NCBI GenBank assembly: GCA_021014325.1
Contig: CM037474.1
Coordinates: 7,543,130 to 7,607,129 of the forward strand
Source: Plazaster borealis
Lineage: Eukaryota; Echinodermata; Asteroidea; Forcipulatida; Labidiasteridae
DNA: 64,000 nucleotides
Direction of reading: 5' to 3'
Shown here: positions 46,401-60,000 of the stretch, piece after piece
Layout of the letters: each line of letters begins with the position of its first letter
How positions within the stretch are numbered: position 1 is the stretch's first letter
Made by a program: the position numbers and the translations under genes
The notes under the pieces: generated by a model
The model's input: only the letters and a program-made list of their open reading frames with translations
What the model was told of the DNA's origin: nothing
The model's database searches: none

Positions 46401-48008
46401 CATCAATAACAGCCGTTGATATCAACAACATGAATAAAAGTTCAAGCCTTCTAAGCGTGCTTCGGTTAAGAAGTCTTTCCATGAGATGGAGATTTCTCGA
46501 TTCTCAGCCAACAGAAAGTTCTGCTCAGCACACACCCTTGACTAATACCTTGAGAGAACTTCACACCACAGAGGAAGTGGTAACTCTTAAGATAACTCAG
46601 CTACTGCTTTCGCATTCAAAACCTTATCATCCAATAGTTCCTTCAACCGTCTCAAGATGGTTAAGAGACATAATGACCGAAGCTGGTCTGGATAAATCTC
46701 ATGTCAGTGTCCATTCAACAAGAAGTGTAAGTACCTCTGCAGCGGTATGGGCAGGTGTATCAACCTCTGATATATTGAGAACAGCTGACTAGTCATCAGT
46801 TAACACATTTGCTAACTATCGTAGACAAACAACCCAACTTGCCTTTGGTCAAGCAGTGCTGTCATCAGCAACATGACTATATGTTTTTAAGTCTACAAGG
46901 TGAGTCTCTCCAGAATTGGCTAAGTATAATTCCCCAATTACATAAAGGTAATACCTGCAACATAATTGGAATTATATAAGACAATGATGGAGAGACTCAG
47001 TTTCTCTCCCTTCTTTCCCTCCATTCTTTCTTATATTCCTGCAGCTTCCTTTGTCATCTTCCCTCCCGAGAAAGTCACCGTCAGTTGCTGCCCACACCAG
47101 ACTATTCTCCAAGCTTCAAAAATACGAGGTTCAGTGGAAGAACATACATTATAAAGCGGGCTTTTCAAAACTTTGAATATCTAATGATGACAGTTCCATT
47201 AGGTTCAAAGCTTGGATCAGATTGCAGCACAAGGACAATCTACATGGTGGGTAAGTCTCTCCTTCATTATCTTATATAATTTCAATTACATTGCAGGCAT
47301 TACCTTATGTAATTGGGGAATTATGAACTCTATTCAATTCAATCCACCAAGTTTTTGACCTAGAGACACAATATACAAAGTTAGCTTATTCCATCATTTG
47401 TAAGAATTAACGTGTGAATAACCATGCAAGGTTAGAAATGACCTTCTTTTAGCACAAAACTTCAAGTTTCTGCATGTATTGTGATTACTGAATGTCGACT
47501 ACCTTCTTTGAAAATGATCATTCCATGGCAAACTCTAAATCAGGCACTGTACTGCCAATTGTATGTTTGTTGTATGGAAATATTAATCATATCAAAAGAA
47601 AAACATCCAATCATTCAAAAATGTACACAGACTGGTGTACATGTTAGTTTCAATTATCCAGAACAATGATGTCTGCTTTCATCTGCACAAAAAGTAATCT
47701 TAAGCCCTCTCACACAAAGAACTATTCCAGCCTAAGAAGTATTTACATTGTATTTTTGAATCCAACTGTTATTTGAATACACTCGGAATCCTTGTCTACT
47801 TACTGTATCAGGATCTCCTAGGGTAGAATCCTTATCACCACTCACTCCAGCATAGCTATATGTTACTCTCACATCACCAACCTAAAATTTGTGTCATAAA
47901 CACTTTCATAAATCACACCAACTCTAAACATGTAACACCTCAATTCACATTTCTTTAATTGACTGAATGGAACTCATGTGGATTTTTATATATTTCAATA
48001 AGGCAAAA

Positions 48009-48039
<31 letters not shown>

Positions 48040-51000
48040 ATACCTATACTAATACCAAAATATAAGTTGCATCAAACAAGAATTGCCTAACGAAACAAAA
48101 AAGTGTCTACAAGCCTTTGTGATGTGGTTTGGGCTCCAGTGTAGATAGAACAGTGCAGGTCAAACTTGTAAACCTTTTTTTCCCCAGGGTGTACATGTAT
48201 TAAGAATTTGCTTAAACCTAACTTTGGACTGAATCCCAAAGTTATGGACGCCTCTGAGTTAAAAGAATCGGGAGGTTGGGGGGGGGGTGTTACATTTCTA
48301 CCGACATGTTTGCCCTTCTGAGTAGTATGTCACTTTCAGTTTTTTGTAAGATTCAATACTCAATTTAAAATAGTTGTGTATTTTCTATTGCAAGAGATAA
48401 AGCTTTTTTATTATGTTGTTGGTTCAAATGCATTATAATCTTTCACAATCTTTCTTCCATTCAAATAATAGGAAACTCTGAATAGTGAATATTTAGTGTA
48501 CTGTATGCATTCATGAGCCAACATGCTTCTGAACCAAAGTCATTCAGAATACTACACAGGGTTAATGCAAAAAGAAGGAACCAACTTTTGACAGCAATTT
48601 TCACCTTCTTGGGAATTTCAAAACTGCATATATTTCAAAAGTTCAATATAATGGTATTAAAATATTTATTTTTAAACATAAATGACAACAAAATGATTGC
48701 GAATGCATATTTTAGTCTCCGAGATATGGTAGTAAAAAAATTCATGTTTGTAAACAGACAACCTTGTTCCATCCGCTTGACTGAGCTCCGGAGTTTGATT
48801 TGAGGGCAAAAAATAGTAAACTTCAAACAATCATTGATACTTCTATTTCTTTTAGTTTGTTTGTTTTAATGTTATGTAAAAATGCGTTGGAGCCTCAAGC
48901 TCCCTTGGGTACATGATCTTAACACTAACATGGATAATCAGCCAGCCTCAAAATCAGCTATTAGCAAGACTAAGTCAATAATTATTTTTATTTATTTTTA
49001 CATTTTTTAACTACAAAACACCCGATTTACATAAATTTACAGGTTGATAACTGTGATTTTGATGAATTGTATTCAAATTAGCAAAAGAACACTATTTTTG
49101 CGATTAGAAACAATTTTTGTTTCACCATGTATGGTTCAAGTTCTAACTATACTTCACTATTTAAGAGATTTTAATTTTGCATCGAGGATAAAAAATATAA
49201 TTTGTTTTTTACCCTTACACCGATGTGTATTAAGCACCGTATACTTTTCCCGAGTTCTGTGAAAAAAATCCACAGGCGAATCACTCGAGTGGGGTTCGAA
49301 CCCACAACCTTTGCATTGCTAGAGCAGACGTCTTACCACTAGACCACTGAGCTAGCCTGGTGGCAAGAGGCAATCGAACTTGGAATAGGATTCAAACAGC
49401 AAACACAACGCACGTTATGCGCGTCATGCATCTTACACGCGAATGTACCCATACGCACAACAGACAACTGAGAATACGAACAAAATGGGTATTTTGTAAC
49501 GTTGAGAGCTGTATATTTCACAAAAATGACGAATTTATGAGGAATATATGACGTCCAAATCCCACCGCAGAAAAATGAATGCTGTCATGGAATGTGAATT
49601 GGGTGAAATTAGTGGCTTCTTGCAGGTAAGATTTGAGTTATGAAGCTTCAAAAATTTTTCCGCCCCAGAAATGGATCCTGATATCCAGGACGTCACTGTA
49701 GTATAATACGAAAGTGAAAGGCCGCCAGGGCTTCTATGAAGACAGACCAGGGCACAAGATGAATTAATTGTCACAAATGACCAACATCACAGTCGGGTTT
49801 GTAGAGACATCCAAAGAATCGCTGGGCGAGAAGCAGGTCGAATTGAGCGGAAACTGGTCTGGACAGTAAGATGATCAGAGTGGACGGGTTTTGAATTTTA
49901 CAGATGGCAGAGAGAAAGTCGTTCAATGAGGTCTTGTGATCGAAGTGACGAGCTGTTCTAGATCAAAGTCACTGGCAATATCAAGAAATCAAGTTCACTG
50001 GGGATTAACTTTATTGATTAAGTTCCCCTCCTACTTCTGTTTTAATTTTGTTGTAACAGGATCCTTTTATATGATAGACTGTTATATGTAATTTTGTTGT
50101 AATTTTGTATGATTTGTACTGTTTTCTCACACATTGCTGCTCTCTTGCTCATTGTATTATATATTTGTTGAGGTCAGTAATTACAATAAACTAATTTGAA
50201 AAACAAATTGTTTTATTTTGCTTTTCAGCTGTTGCTGTTGTCCTTCCAACAAGATAATTAACAGGGATGTTGAATGGAACTCTGAGAAACCAGGTATACT
50301 GCACTCAAACTGGAAAAATGCACTTATCCCTGCATGAAGACATCATGACTGTTGTGAACAGTACATTTGTAAACAAATAGTATGTACTTTCCCAAAATGT
50401 TGTAAACAATCTCAAAAAAATTCCAAGTCTGCCATTGAGACCTGATCAAGTAGCATGGAAAATGTTGAATTACCCTTGGTTGATTCTTTGACTAAAAGAA
50501 TTCCATCAATGACCACCCCTTTAAGAATTCCCATAGGAATAATAGGCAACTCTCTTAGCCAAGGGCCAATAGCCACTTCTGGCTGAAATTAATCATGTCT
50601 TCCAGATGACTTCTAGTAGTCTTGATGGCTTGGAATTTGTTTGATTGGGTCAAAAGGGTCTATATCTGATGGTTTACACCATTTGAAATGAATTGTGTTC
50701 ACCCCACGAAAATAGTACATGCATTATAAAATGCACTGTTCGAAACAGTGCTGTAGTGTCAAGCTATACCTATTTTGTGTACCATTGGTTATTTATTAAA
50801 GGCACTGTATATATATATATTAGCATAAAAACTTACTTGGTAACGAGCCACGGAGAGCTGTTGATAGTATAAAACATTGTGAGAAACGACTCCCTCTGAA
50901 GTAACATAGTTTTTGAGAAAGAGGTAGTTAGCTGTTTCGTAGCGCAGCGCAGCGAAACAGCTCTTGTTTTAGTTAAAGTTTTTGTTATTAGCTGTTTTGC

Positions 51001-54000
51001 AGCATAGCGCAGCGAAACAGCTCTTGTTTTTGTTAAAGTTTTTGTTTTTATTTTTATTTTAATTTTTCAGACTTCCGGAAGTCATTGAAATAACGCACAA
51101 TTCGTTCTAAGCAGCCTTTTGCATAGTTTCTAAAGAGCAATTGCAATGAAACTTTCAGTGATGAAAGGCATTGGTGCAAGGAAGGTCCTAAAAGAAATTC
51201 GTCATGATGACGTCATCACCTGTCACGTGATGTCATCTTAAATGTTTTTATTTGAAATATTCGAAAATCCGTATCAAATCAGCCACAAGAGACCGTAGGT
51301 TTCTGATTGCGGGATTGGGTAGGGATAAATTAGGTCTTCATTTTATTCAGTGTGCGTGACCTCACATGACCTCTACTTCCAGTCGAAACCGGAAGTACCT
51401 TGTAATTCAAAAGTGCTAAATGTTATGAAAATGCTTTCAACGATGTTAGTGTCCGGCAAGGGCGTGCAGTTAAAAAAAAATACCGATTACGTCAGGATAC
51501 ACAAGAGCGCCCTCTAGCGGCAGGTTGAAAACTGTTCAAAATGGACTTTTTGAAGATGTGTGTGGTGAAGTTTTGTGCAATCACTTCAAAATTTACACAC
51601 ATGTTGATCGTCAAGCAGCCATCATATGTGTGAAGTTTCAGATCAATGACGTCATCGGGGGTCACGTGACACGGCATTAAAGGTGCACTTTTTGAAGTCC
51701 TATATCTCCCGAAGTAATAATGCGATCATGTTGAAACTTGGTAGGTTGTTAGATATTGGCAAGTTCACGTGAATTGTGAAATTACGTCATGATGACGTCA
51801 TCACTTGATTTTTAAAGATTTGTTTCATTTTTGCACCTTTAATTTTTATTTTTATTTTTCAGACTTCCGGAAGTCATTGAAATAACGCACAATTCGTTCT
51901 AAGCGCCCTTTTGCATAGTTCCTAAAGAGCAATTGCAATGAAACTTTCAGTGTTGAAAGGCATTGGTGCAATGTAGTGTCTAGAACAAGGATGTCATGAT
52001 GACGTCATCACCTGTCACGTGACGTCATCTTAAAGTTGTATATTTTAAATATTTGAAAATCTATATCAAATCAGCCACAAGAGACCGTAGATTTCTGTTT
52101 GTGGGATTGGGTAGGGATAAATTAGGTCTTCATTTTATTCAGTGTGCATGACCTCACGCGACCTCTACTTCGTATTCAAAAGTGCTAAATGTTATGAAGT
52201 TGCTTTCAACGATGTTAGTGTCCGGGAATGGAAGGCAGCTAAGAAAAAATACCGATGACGTCATAATATACAAGAGCGCCCTCTAGTGGCAGTTGGACAA
52301 CTGTTCACACTTTACTTTGAGAAGATGTGTGTGGCGAAGTGTGTTGTAAGTGCTTCAAAATTGATACACATGATGACCTTCAGGCAGCCAACATATATAC
52401 CAAGTTTTAGATTGATTACGTCATCAGGGGTCACGTGACGTAACATTAAAGGTGCCACTTTTGAAGTTGTATATCTCCAAAAGTATAGGTCTGATCAAGT
52501 TGAAACTTGGCAATTCGTTAGATACTGGCGAGTCTCTGTTAAACTTGTAATGACGTCATGATGACGTCATCACACGATTTGTTATAATTTTTTGCATTTT
52601 TTGCCCCTTTAAGTTCAGAAATTGCTAACGGAACATGCTTTAAATTCAAATGCGCGGTATTAAATGTGCCTTTTTGAAGTCATATATCTCCCGAAGTATT
52701 TAGTGCGATCATGGTGAAACTTGGTAGTTTGTTAGATATTGGCAAGTTCTTGTACATATTTAAATGACGTCATCATATGATTTAAAAAAATATTTACCTC
52801 TTTAAGTCATGAATTGCTAACGGAACATGGTATAATCAATATTTGAATTTAGAAAGGCTTGATAGATCACAAGGTTTGAAAACGAATTGACATCATCATG
52901 ACGTCATCATTTGTCAGACTTGTGTCAGACTTGATATGTCATAAATGCCTCGAAAACGAAGTGATGTCATCGTGACGTTATCACTTGTCAAGTTATATCG
53001 CCTTAAGGGTACAGATTTACCAGATCTATCGTACATGATAAATACAGTCTCACGGCATTCATTTTTCTATTGTAAAAATGCAATGGCAGAAACAAACGAC
53101 ACCTCGTTCGCTCTTACTTTACATTTTAAATAATCATCTTGTGGAAAGGATTTTTTAAATTAATGCATTAATAACGCACACAAAATTATTGTTGTCGTGA
53201 TTAAATAATGCCCTCTCGTGGCCGAGTTGTGTATATTTTTGTAGTGACCGGAGTGTACCAAATAATTCCGGATGGTAGAAAATAATTCGTCCTTGTTTTC
53301 TTGCATTTAGATTTCCGTTTTGGCATTAAAAGAAAACAACATTATTTACGATATACACGTATTATCCAAAGTGATTGGAATTGTCTACAATGAATTCGAT
53401 CTCACAAGGTATTTATAACTGTAATATTAACTTGATTTAAACACACTATAATAATTTGATATTCAGCTGAGTAATTTGAAAATATGATTAGCGAAACAGC
53501 TCTGCATTTGTGCACAAATGCAATGTCACGTGTCTAGTTTTATTTGTCTGTTTCAGTAAAAAAAGCCATTGAGATAACGCACAATCGTTCCAAGCAGTCT
53601 TTTGCATAGTTCCTAAAGAGCAATTGCAATGAAACTTTTAGGGATGAAAGGTATTGGTGCAAGGAAGGTCCTAAAAGAAATTCGTCATGATGGCGTCATC
53701 ACCTGTCACGTGACGTCATCTTAAAGGTTTCTATTTTAAATATTTGAAAATCCGTATCAAATCAGCCACAAGAGACCGTAGGTTTCTGTTTGCGGGATTG
53801 GGTAGGGATAAAATAGGTCTTCATTTTATTCAGTGTGCGTGACCTCACATGACCTCTACTTCCGGTCGAAACCGGAAGTGCCTCGTAACTCAAAAGTGGC
53901 AAAAGTTACAAAGTTGCTTTCAACGATGTTAGTGTCTGGCAAGGGTGGGCAGTTCAAAAAAAATATCAATGACGTCACAATACGCAACAGCGCCCTCTAG

Positions 54001-57000
54001 CGACAGGTTGAAAACTCTTCAAAATGGACTTTTTGAAGATGTGTGTGGTGAAGTTTTGTGCAATCACTTCAAAATTTACACACACATGGTGATCGTCAAA
54101 CAGCCATCATATGTGTGAAGTTTCAGATCACTGACGTCATCGGGGGTCACGTGACGCGGCATTAAAGGTGCACTTTTTGAAGTCGTATATCTCCCAAAGT
54201 ATTAGTGCGATCATGTTGAAACTTGGCAAGTCGTTAGATAATGGCAAGTTCCTGTTAAACTTGTAATGACGTCATGATGACGTCATCACACGATTTGTTA
54301 TGATTTTGTCATTTTTTGCCCCTTTAAGTCAGAAATTGCTAACGGAAAATGCTTAATCCAAATTCTTTTTTAAACAGGCTTGATATGTCATTACTGATTT
54401 GAAAAATATTTGACGTCATCATGACGTCATCATTTCTCAGGTTATATTATCTTAAAAGTACAGTTTTACAAGATATATATGTAGACAATGAATTCGATCT
54501 CACAAGGCATTAAATATTGTATTATTAAGTTGATTATATACACACTACAACACTTTCATATTCACTTGATTGATTTGAAAAAATATACACGAAACAGCTC
54601 TGCATTTGTGCACAAATGCAATCATGTCTAGTTTCTCACTAAAATAATAATAGACTTCTTGCAAGAAGCCTTTTATTCCTATATCTGAAAGCACACAAAT
54701 TTGTACAACAAGGGTGTTTTTACTTTCATCATTTTCTTGCAACTTCAATGACCAATTGAGCCCAAATTTTCACAGGCTTGTTATTTTATGCATGTGTCGG
54801 GATACACCAAGTGAGAATACTGGTCTTTGACAATTACCAAATGTGTTCAGTGCCTTTAAACAAACATGATTGCATGTACTTGTATACAAATACAAGATAA
54901 ATCATTAATTGGAATATCTCACACACATATATGAGAAAAATAAAAGTTGTAATTAAGGTGTACAACAGGTTGATAATCATAAATATTGCACATTTTAAAT
55001 AATGACACTAATTATAGGGGTGAGAATTATTGGTGACAAAAAGATCTGAAACTAGGATCCAAAATTTAGGAGGTATGTTTAAATGATGACATTTCCACCT
55101 TTTAGTAACCCCTAGAGTTATAGATTTCAAGGAACTTCTGGGAACAGTGTCCTCAGTGCTACAGAAGTACAGCAAAGAGCATGATTTATTTATATCTTAA
55201 GAAAATAACAGCTATTTCTTCCAGCATAAAAATGTATGAATTAAGAAAAAAATCTAAAATTTCTCATCCCTGTGATTACAGAAAACTCACCTTAGGTCTG
55301 AATGGGTTATCTGTTTGATAAAACTTCCCATCAATGAGCTGAACATTAGGATTACTTGGTTCTTTGGTAGGAACATACGGCTTAAATGTATTGATCTTCT
55401 CCTTTAAGCTGTCTTTTATCATGTAGTTTCCTATGTATGTATGTATTGCTACAAAAGTCATTGGACTGACCGTCATCTCTCTACAGAAAGACAAACAAAT
55501 AAAAATAAAATACAAATGAAAGAAGTTACAACATTAATGTTTGTCCTTTCCAGTTTGCTTTCCCTGATCTTTTAAAGAGAGTATGTATCTGCTGATACTG
55601 TAATGGTAAAAACAGTTGTTTGACAAACTTTAAGAGCACTTTGAAGGCGGTGCAAACTGTACTTAAAGCTGTATAAAGTACATAGTTTATCTTCATTGCA
55701 GTAATAACAAAAATTGAAGACTCATATAGACAAGATATGGTGATATCAAGTAAAGCAGGTTGAGCCCATTGAGAACGGTTTGCTGCTGTAATCTCCCATG
55801 TTGCACAGTTGATGTTTGCCTTAAGCACATCTTTGAAGCATTTGTGTTGGCCTCTGCATGATCGAGCTCCTTCTTTCAGTCGACCATAGAAGAGAGCTTT
55901 TTGAATTCTGGAGTTGTCCATCCTCTGATGGTTGTCTCAGCATGAACGGTCTTCAACTGGGGGTAATGACGACTCATTTGTTATCTTCGTCCAGATGCAG
56001 ATGTCAAAATTTATCTACTTTGAAATTAATTCAATACCACCACAGGAGCTTGCTGAAATTTGGCTGTTTGGTCTTGATTTCTCATGGGATAAGTACATTT
56101 GTAGTATCGCCAAAAGGGCCTTGCAATGCGTAGGTTGCTAATATCATGCACGGCAGTATCTTCCCCTATCTGTTATGCTCTTCTTGTACAAGTCCATAAT
56201 TCAACCTGTTACAGAATACTGCTGCCATACTTGAGCTGGTGCCCCAGCTTGTCATTTGTCATTGCTTGAAAGTATTCAGAGACGCATTGTAAATTTAGTT
56301 GGGCATGACTTGGCTTCATCTCTCTGTCGCTCTGTTGCCTCATTGAGCCTCTTTTACAGGTATTGTAATGGCTGGTGCTCCAACGGACTCTTACTGGTTG
56401 TTCCACCTAACCAAACCTTTGGCCGCACCACACGTTTCTCTGCTCAGTCACATACTTATACTGTAGCTGTCCCCAAAGCCAATACTCAGTGGTACTCTTC
56501 AAGCTTCTTCCCACATACTGCCTTTCTTTGGAATTCACTACCTGTATCCTGCTCCCTTACCTCTTATAACATGTTCCAATTCACTTTGAGTGGCCTTTTT
56601 AGGGCCTTGTGATTGACAACTTCCTGTAAAAAAAAAAGAAAAAACCCCCAAAAAACCCACCAAAAAACCAGACACCAAGGTTACATTGCTGAAGTGAAGG
56701 TTAATAACTGGGATTCCAGTTGATATATATGACGATTCTGAATTGCACAGGGCTCAAATTCAGTAATTGGCATTTCTTTGGATGAAACTCCATGAGCCAT
56801 TTCATCTCCCACTCCTGCATTGCATTCAGGTCCTGTTGGAGCTGGGTGGCATCATCGACTTTGTTTATGACACGGTAAATAGCACCCACTGTCATTAGCA
56901 AACAGTCTAGCACAGGAGTCCTCAGAAATGCAGTCAGGGAGGTCATTAATAATAGGCCAAGAATAAAAGGGGGCCAAGGATAGTACCCTGAGGCACACTG

Positions 57001-60000
57001 GATGACACAGGTGATTTGGCTGACTCCTCCTCCTCCAGAACAATTTCATGGACTCTATCCTGGATGAAGATGCCTAAAAAACATCTGGAGGAGAAGCGGT
57101 CTCAACTCTGACCCCTGTTGTTCATCTCTTGCTGTTCAAAAGTGAATGACCTCATCATAAAATCCAAGCGCACGTACTACCATGACATCCTGAATGCAGC
57201 CATTCAAGAGTATATTCAAGGTGGTTAATAGTCTTCTTACTAACAAGACAACTGCCTTACCAACTTCACCACCATACCAAAGGACACTTTGTTATAAATT
57301 TGCAATATTTTTCAGTGATCGCATCTCTGACATTCTTACTGAACTTGACCGTCCAGTATTGATCACTTATCTTGATGCTTGACCGGTTCCTTCTTGTCGC
57401 TGCCACAAATACCCTCACTGAACTTAATCCAACCAGCCATACTGAACTTCTTGCTGTTATCAACAAAAGCCCAACCAAATCATGCTCACTAGACTTCATT
57501 CCTACAAGTCTTCTGAAAGAGTCGATTTCTGCTCATCTACCAACGCTGCTTCACCTTGTCAATGCTTCCTTTCTGTATGGCTCATTCCCTACTGAGTTAA
57601 AGAGAGCACTGATCATCCTACACTAAATAAACCATCTTTAGACAAAGAGCAACTTGATAACTACCGTCTGGCGAAGTAATGGAACACCTGGCACTCAAAT
57701 GATTAAACGACCACCTGAATCTCAATAGTTCCCATGAAGAGATGCTTGCTAACTGCCTGAAACTAAAAGACATCAAAACCGAGTTTCTACAGTTATGTCC
57801 CCTCACCAACTACGAAAGTTTGGACTAATTTTCAAACGTTGTCGAAATGGTTTGGTAAAGCTCCGAAAAACAGTGGCACACAATCCTGGAAGTTTTGTTT
57901 ATAGAGGGAAGAGTAAAATCGGACACCGTAAAATCATACATGTAGCCGTGTTCAAGCAAATCAGAGGATGAGATCATCATGTCGCCATGAAAACATTTTT
58001 ATGATATTCGACTTATAGGCATCATATTTTATAAGGGATTTTTAGTGGACATGCAAAGAAAATAGTTCGGTACGCACTCTAGGTGTTCAAAAGGCTTATA
58101 ATTTATTACGGTTATGAAGATTCTGCTCGAGTGAGAATCATAACGAAGTGCAAGCTTTTAAATAAAAAGTTTGAAGCGTCAATAGTTCTTTTTAGAAAGG
58201 GTGGGGAAAAGGGTGGGACCAAGGCAGAGGAGTGCCCAGGCACCGGCTCCGCCCAGACACTCTGCAGAAAATTAATGATGTGTTTATGGGAGTGCGGGAC
58301 TGAGAACTATTTAGAAAGCAATTGGTTAAGCCCTTAAGGGTTTCGTTAAGTCCCATGGCTCCGGTGAGGTCTCTGTAAAAAAAAGGTCGTGTATTGTTCA
58401 AGTGGGAGACAAAGTCTCTGTCCATTGAAAAGTCAGTAGGTGATGGTTAAAATTGACCTTTTCTTCTATGTTTTCAAGCAACCTATCGGAAAACTACGAA
58501 AATCCCATTGAGCTCCCCGTGCTTAAACACTGAGCGCGATGGTCTGTTATGATTCCGTACCCACTATACGTCACGTGACCATCGCTAGCTGGAGTCGCCG
58601 ATTGTGTCTATTTGAGGATATTGGGAGTTTACGCACGCCTTGCCTACGTTCGTCCTGGAAAAAAATACGCATGCAGTTATTTTCGTGATCGTATGTGCCC
58701 CGGTGAACAAACTAAACAAACTAAAAAAAACAAAGAAAGATGCAAAATTTACAAGTAAATACATCATTTTACATTTTGTAAAATTTTACACCCTGTACAC
58801 CCGTATTTGAAATGAAAACCCATACGAAATACGGGAAAAACGTACTAGTTGGCATGTCTGCATCGCACTCGCACTCAAGGGAGGCATTTTTTTCCAGGAG
58901 TAAGCTATACTCGCACACAATTCATTCTATAATGTATAATATTATTATACAACAAAGGTTGGCACTCCATTAGACAACATGGACAGGATTGGACACAGCC
59001 TCAATGATGGCAAAACAATGTGACTACACAGCCACTAATGTGATGATACGTTACAGTAAGAATGGCAACATGGTAGGCTGTGCATTAACCATTAACAAGA
59101 GTTTGAGTCTCTAATAAAAATGGTGATATTTGTCAAGTTCATATACAATTTCTGGTTATTTATACCGGGCTACAAGTGCAAAATTCTGCTCGCATTTAAG
59201 TTACAAATGTGCACAATAGTTGTTTTAATTGAACAGTATGACTAAGAACTTCCTTCGCAATTCATTAAACACGGCTGTCTAGAATTAAATGTCCTTTTTA
59301 TAATTTGTAAACATGAAACAGAGTCTGTGTCAGTCATGCCTGTACATGTAGTTCAGGATGTTTAGAAAAAGAAATATATACACTTTTCTGGATGTGAAAG
59401 TCATCAATTAAAATTATTCAGTGACTCTGGATACATGTGTATAGGGTACTGAATACTCACTTTGGATTCTGATGATTTGTAGGGTTGTTAAAAGTGTTGC
59501 TGTCCACCAGGAAAGGTTTCCATTCTTTGGCTTAAGGTGGGAAAATAAAACAACACTTACAAGTGATGTAAACGTTGATGCAATGTTATTAAAACCTCAC
59601 GTAAATGTTTATGGTAAACTAACAACACAATATGTATACATGTGCACACGTAGTTAGTTTCTCAGGTTAATTGAATACTTTATCTTGGCTTTAAAGTTTT
59701 TGATCATTAAATAACTTGATGAAGTTATGCCCGGGCCCAATTTCATAAAGCTGTTAAGGAGAAAATGGTGTTAAGCAAATTTGTCTGCTAAGCAAAAATT
59801 AGCAGAGAACCAGTCCCAGTATAAAGTTTTTGATCATTAAATAACTTGATGAAGTTATGCCCGGGCCCAATTTCATAAAGCTGTTAAGGAGAAAATGGTG
59901 TTAAGCAAATTTGTCTGCTAAGCAAAAATTAGCAGAGAACCAGTCCCAGTATACATGGTAGTTTGTTTCTACATACACGGCAAGGGTGTGGCACACAGTA

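Larger units (their letters stand above)
43646..47323 (+). mobile_element. DIRS-type tyrosine-recombinase retroelement, deleted and inactivated
   Basis: Inverted terminal regions: 43660-43800 against 47105-47262 (inverse-matching blocks CTTGTGCTGCAATCTGA, GCTAATGGAACTGTC / inverse, CCGCTTTATAATGTATG and CCACTGAACCTCG). At 46886-46998 an internal complementary region joins the inverse of the left outer end (GAGTCTCTCCAGAATTGGC) to the inverse of the right outer end (TTCCCCAATTACATAA … TTATATAAGA). ORF1-like, an RT/RNase H remnant and a tyrosine recombinase follow in order. That architecture is diagnostic of DIRS elements. It lies in a TMEM43 intron, opposite in orientation to that gene. Confidence 0.88.
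50797..54862 (-). repeat. Dispersed 390-bp repeat, copy 3, split by an insertion
   Basis: Segments 50797-50927 and 54632-54862 together rebuild the inverse of 40717-41094. The break falls within …GAGAAAGAGGTA-TTTCTCACT…. Confidence 0.9.

Noticed and set aside
49270..49356. Functional tRNA gene
   Set aside because: Good B box, but the anticodon arm is irregular and the unit continues into a repeat tail found elsewhere in the window.
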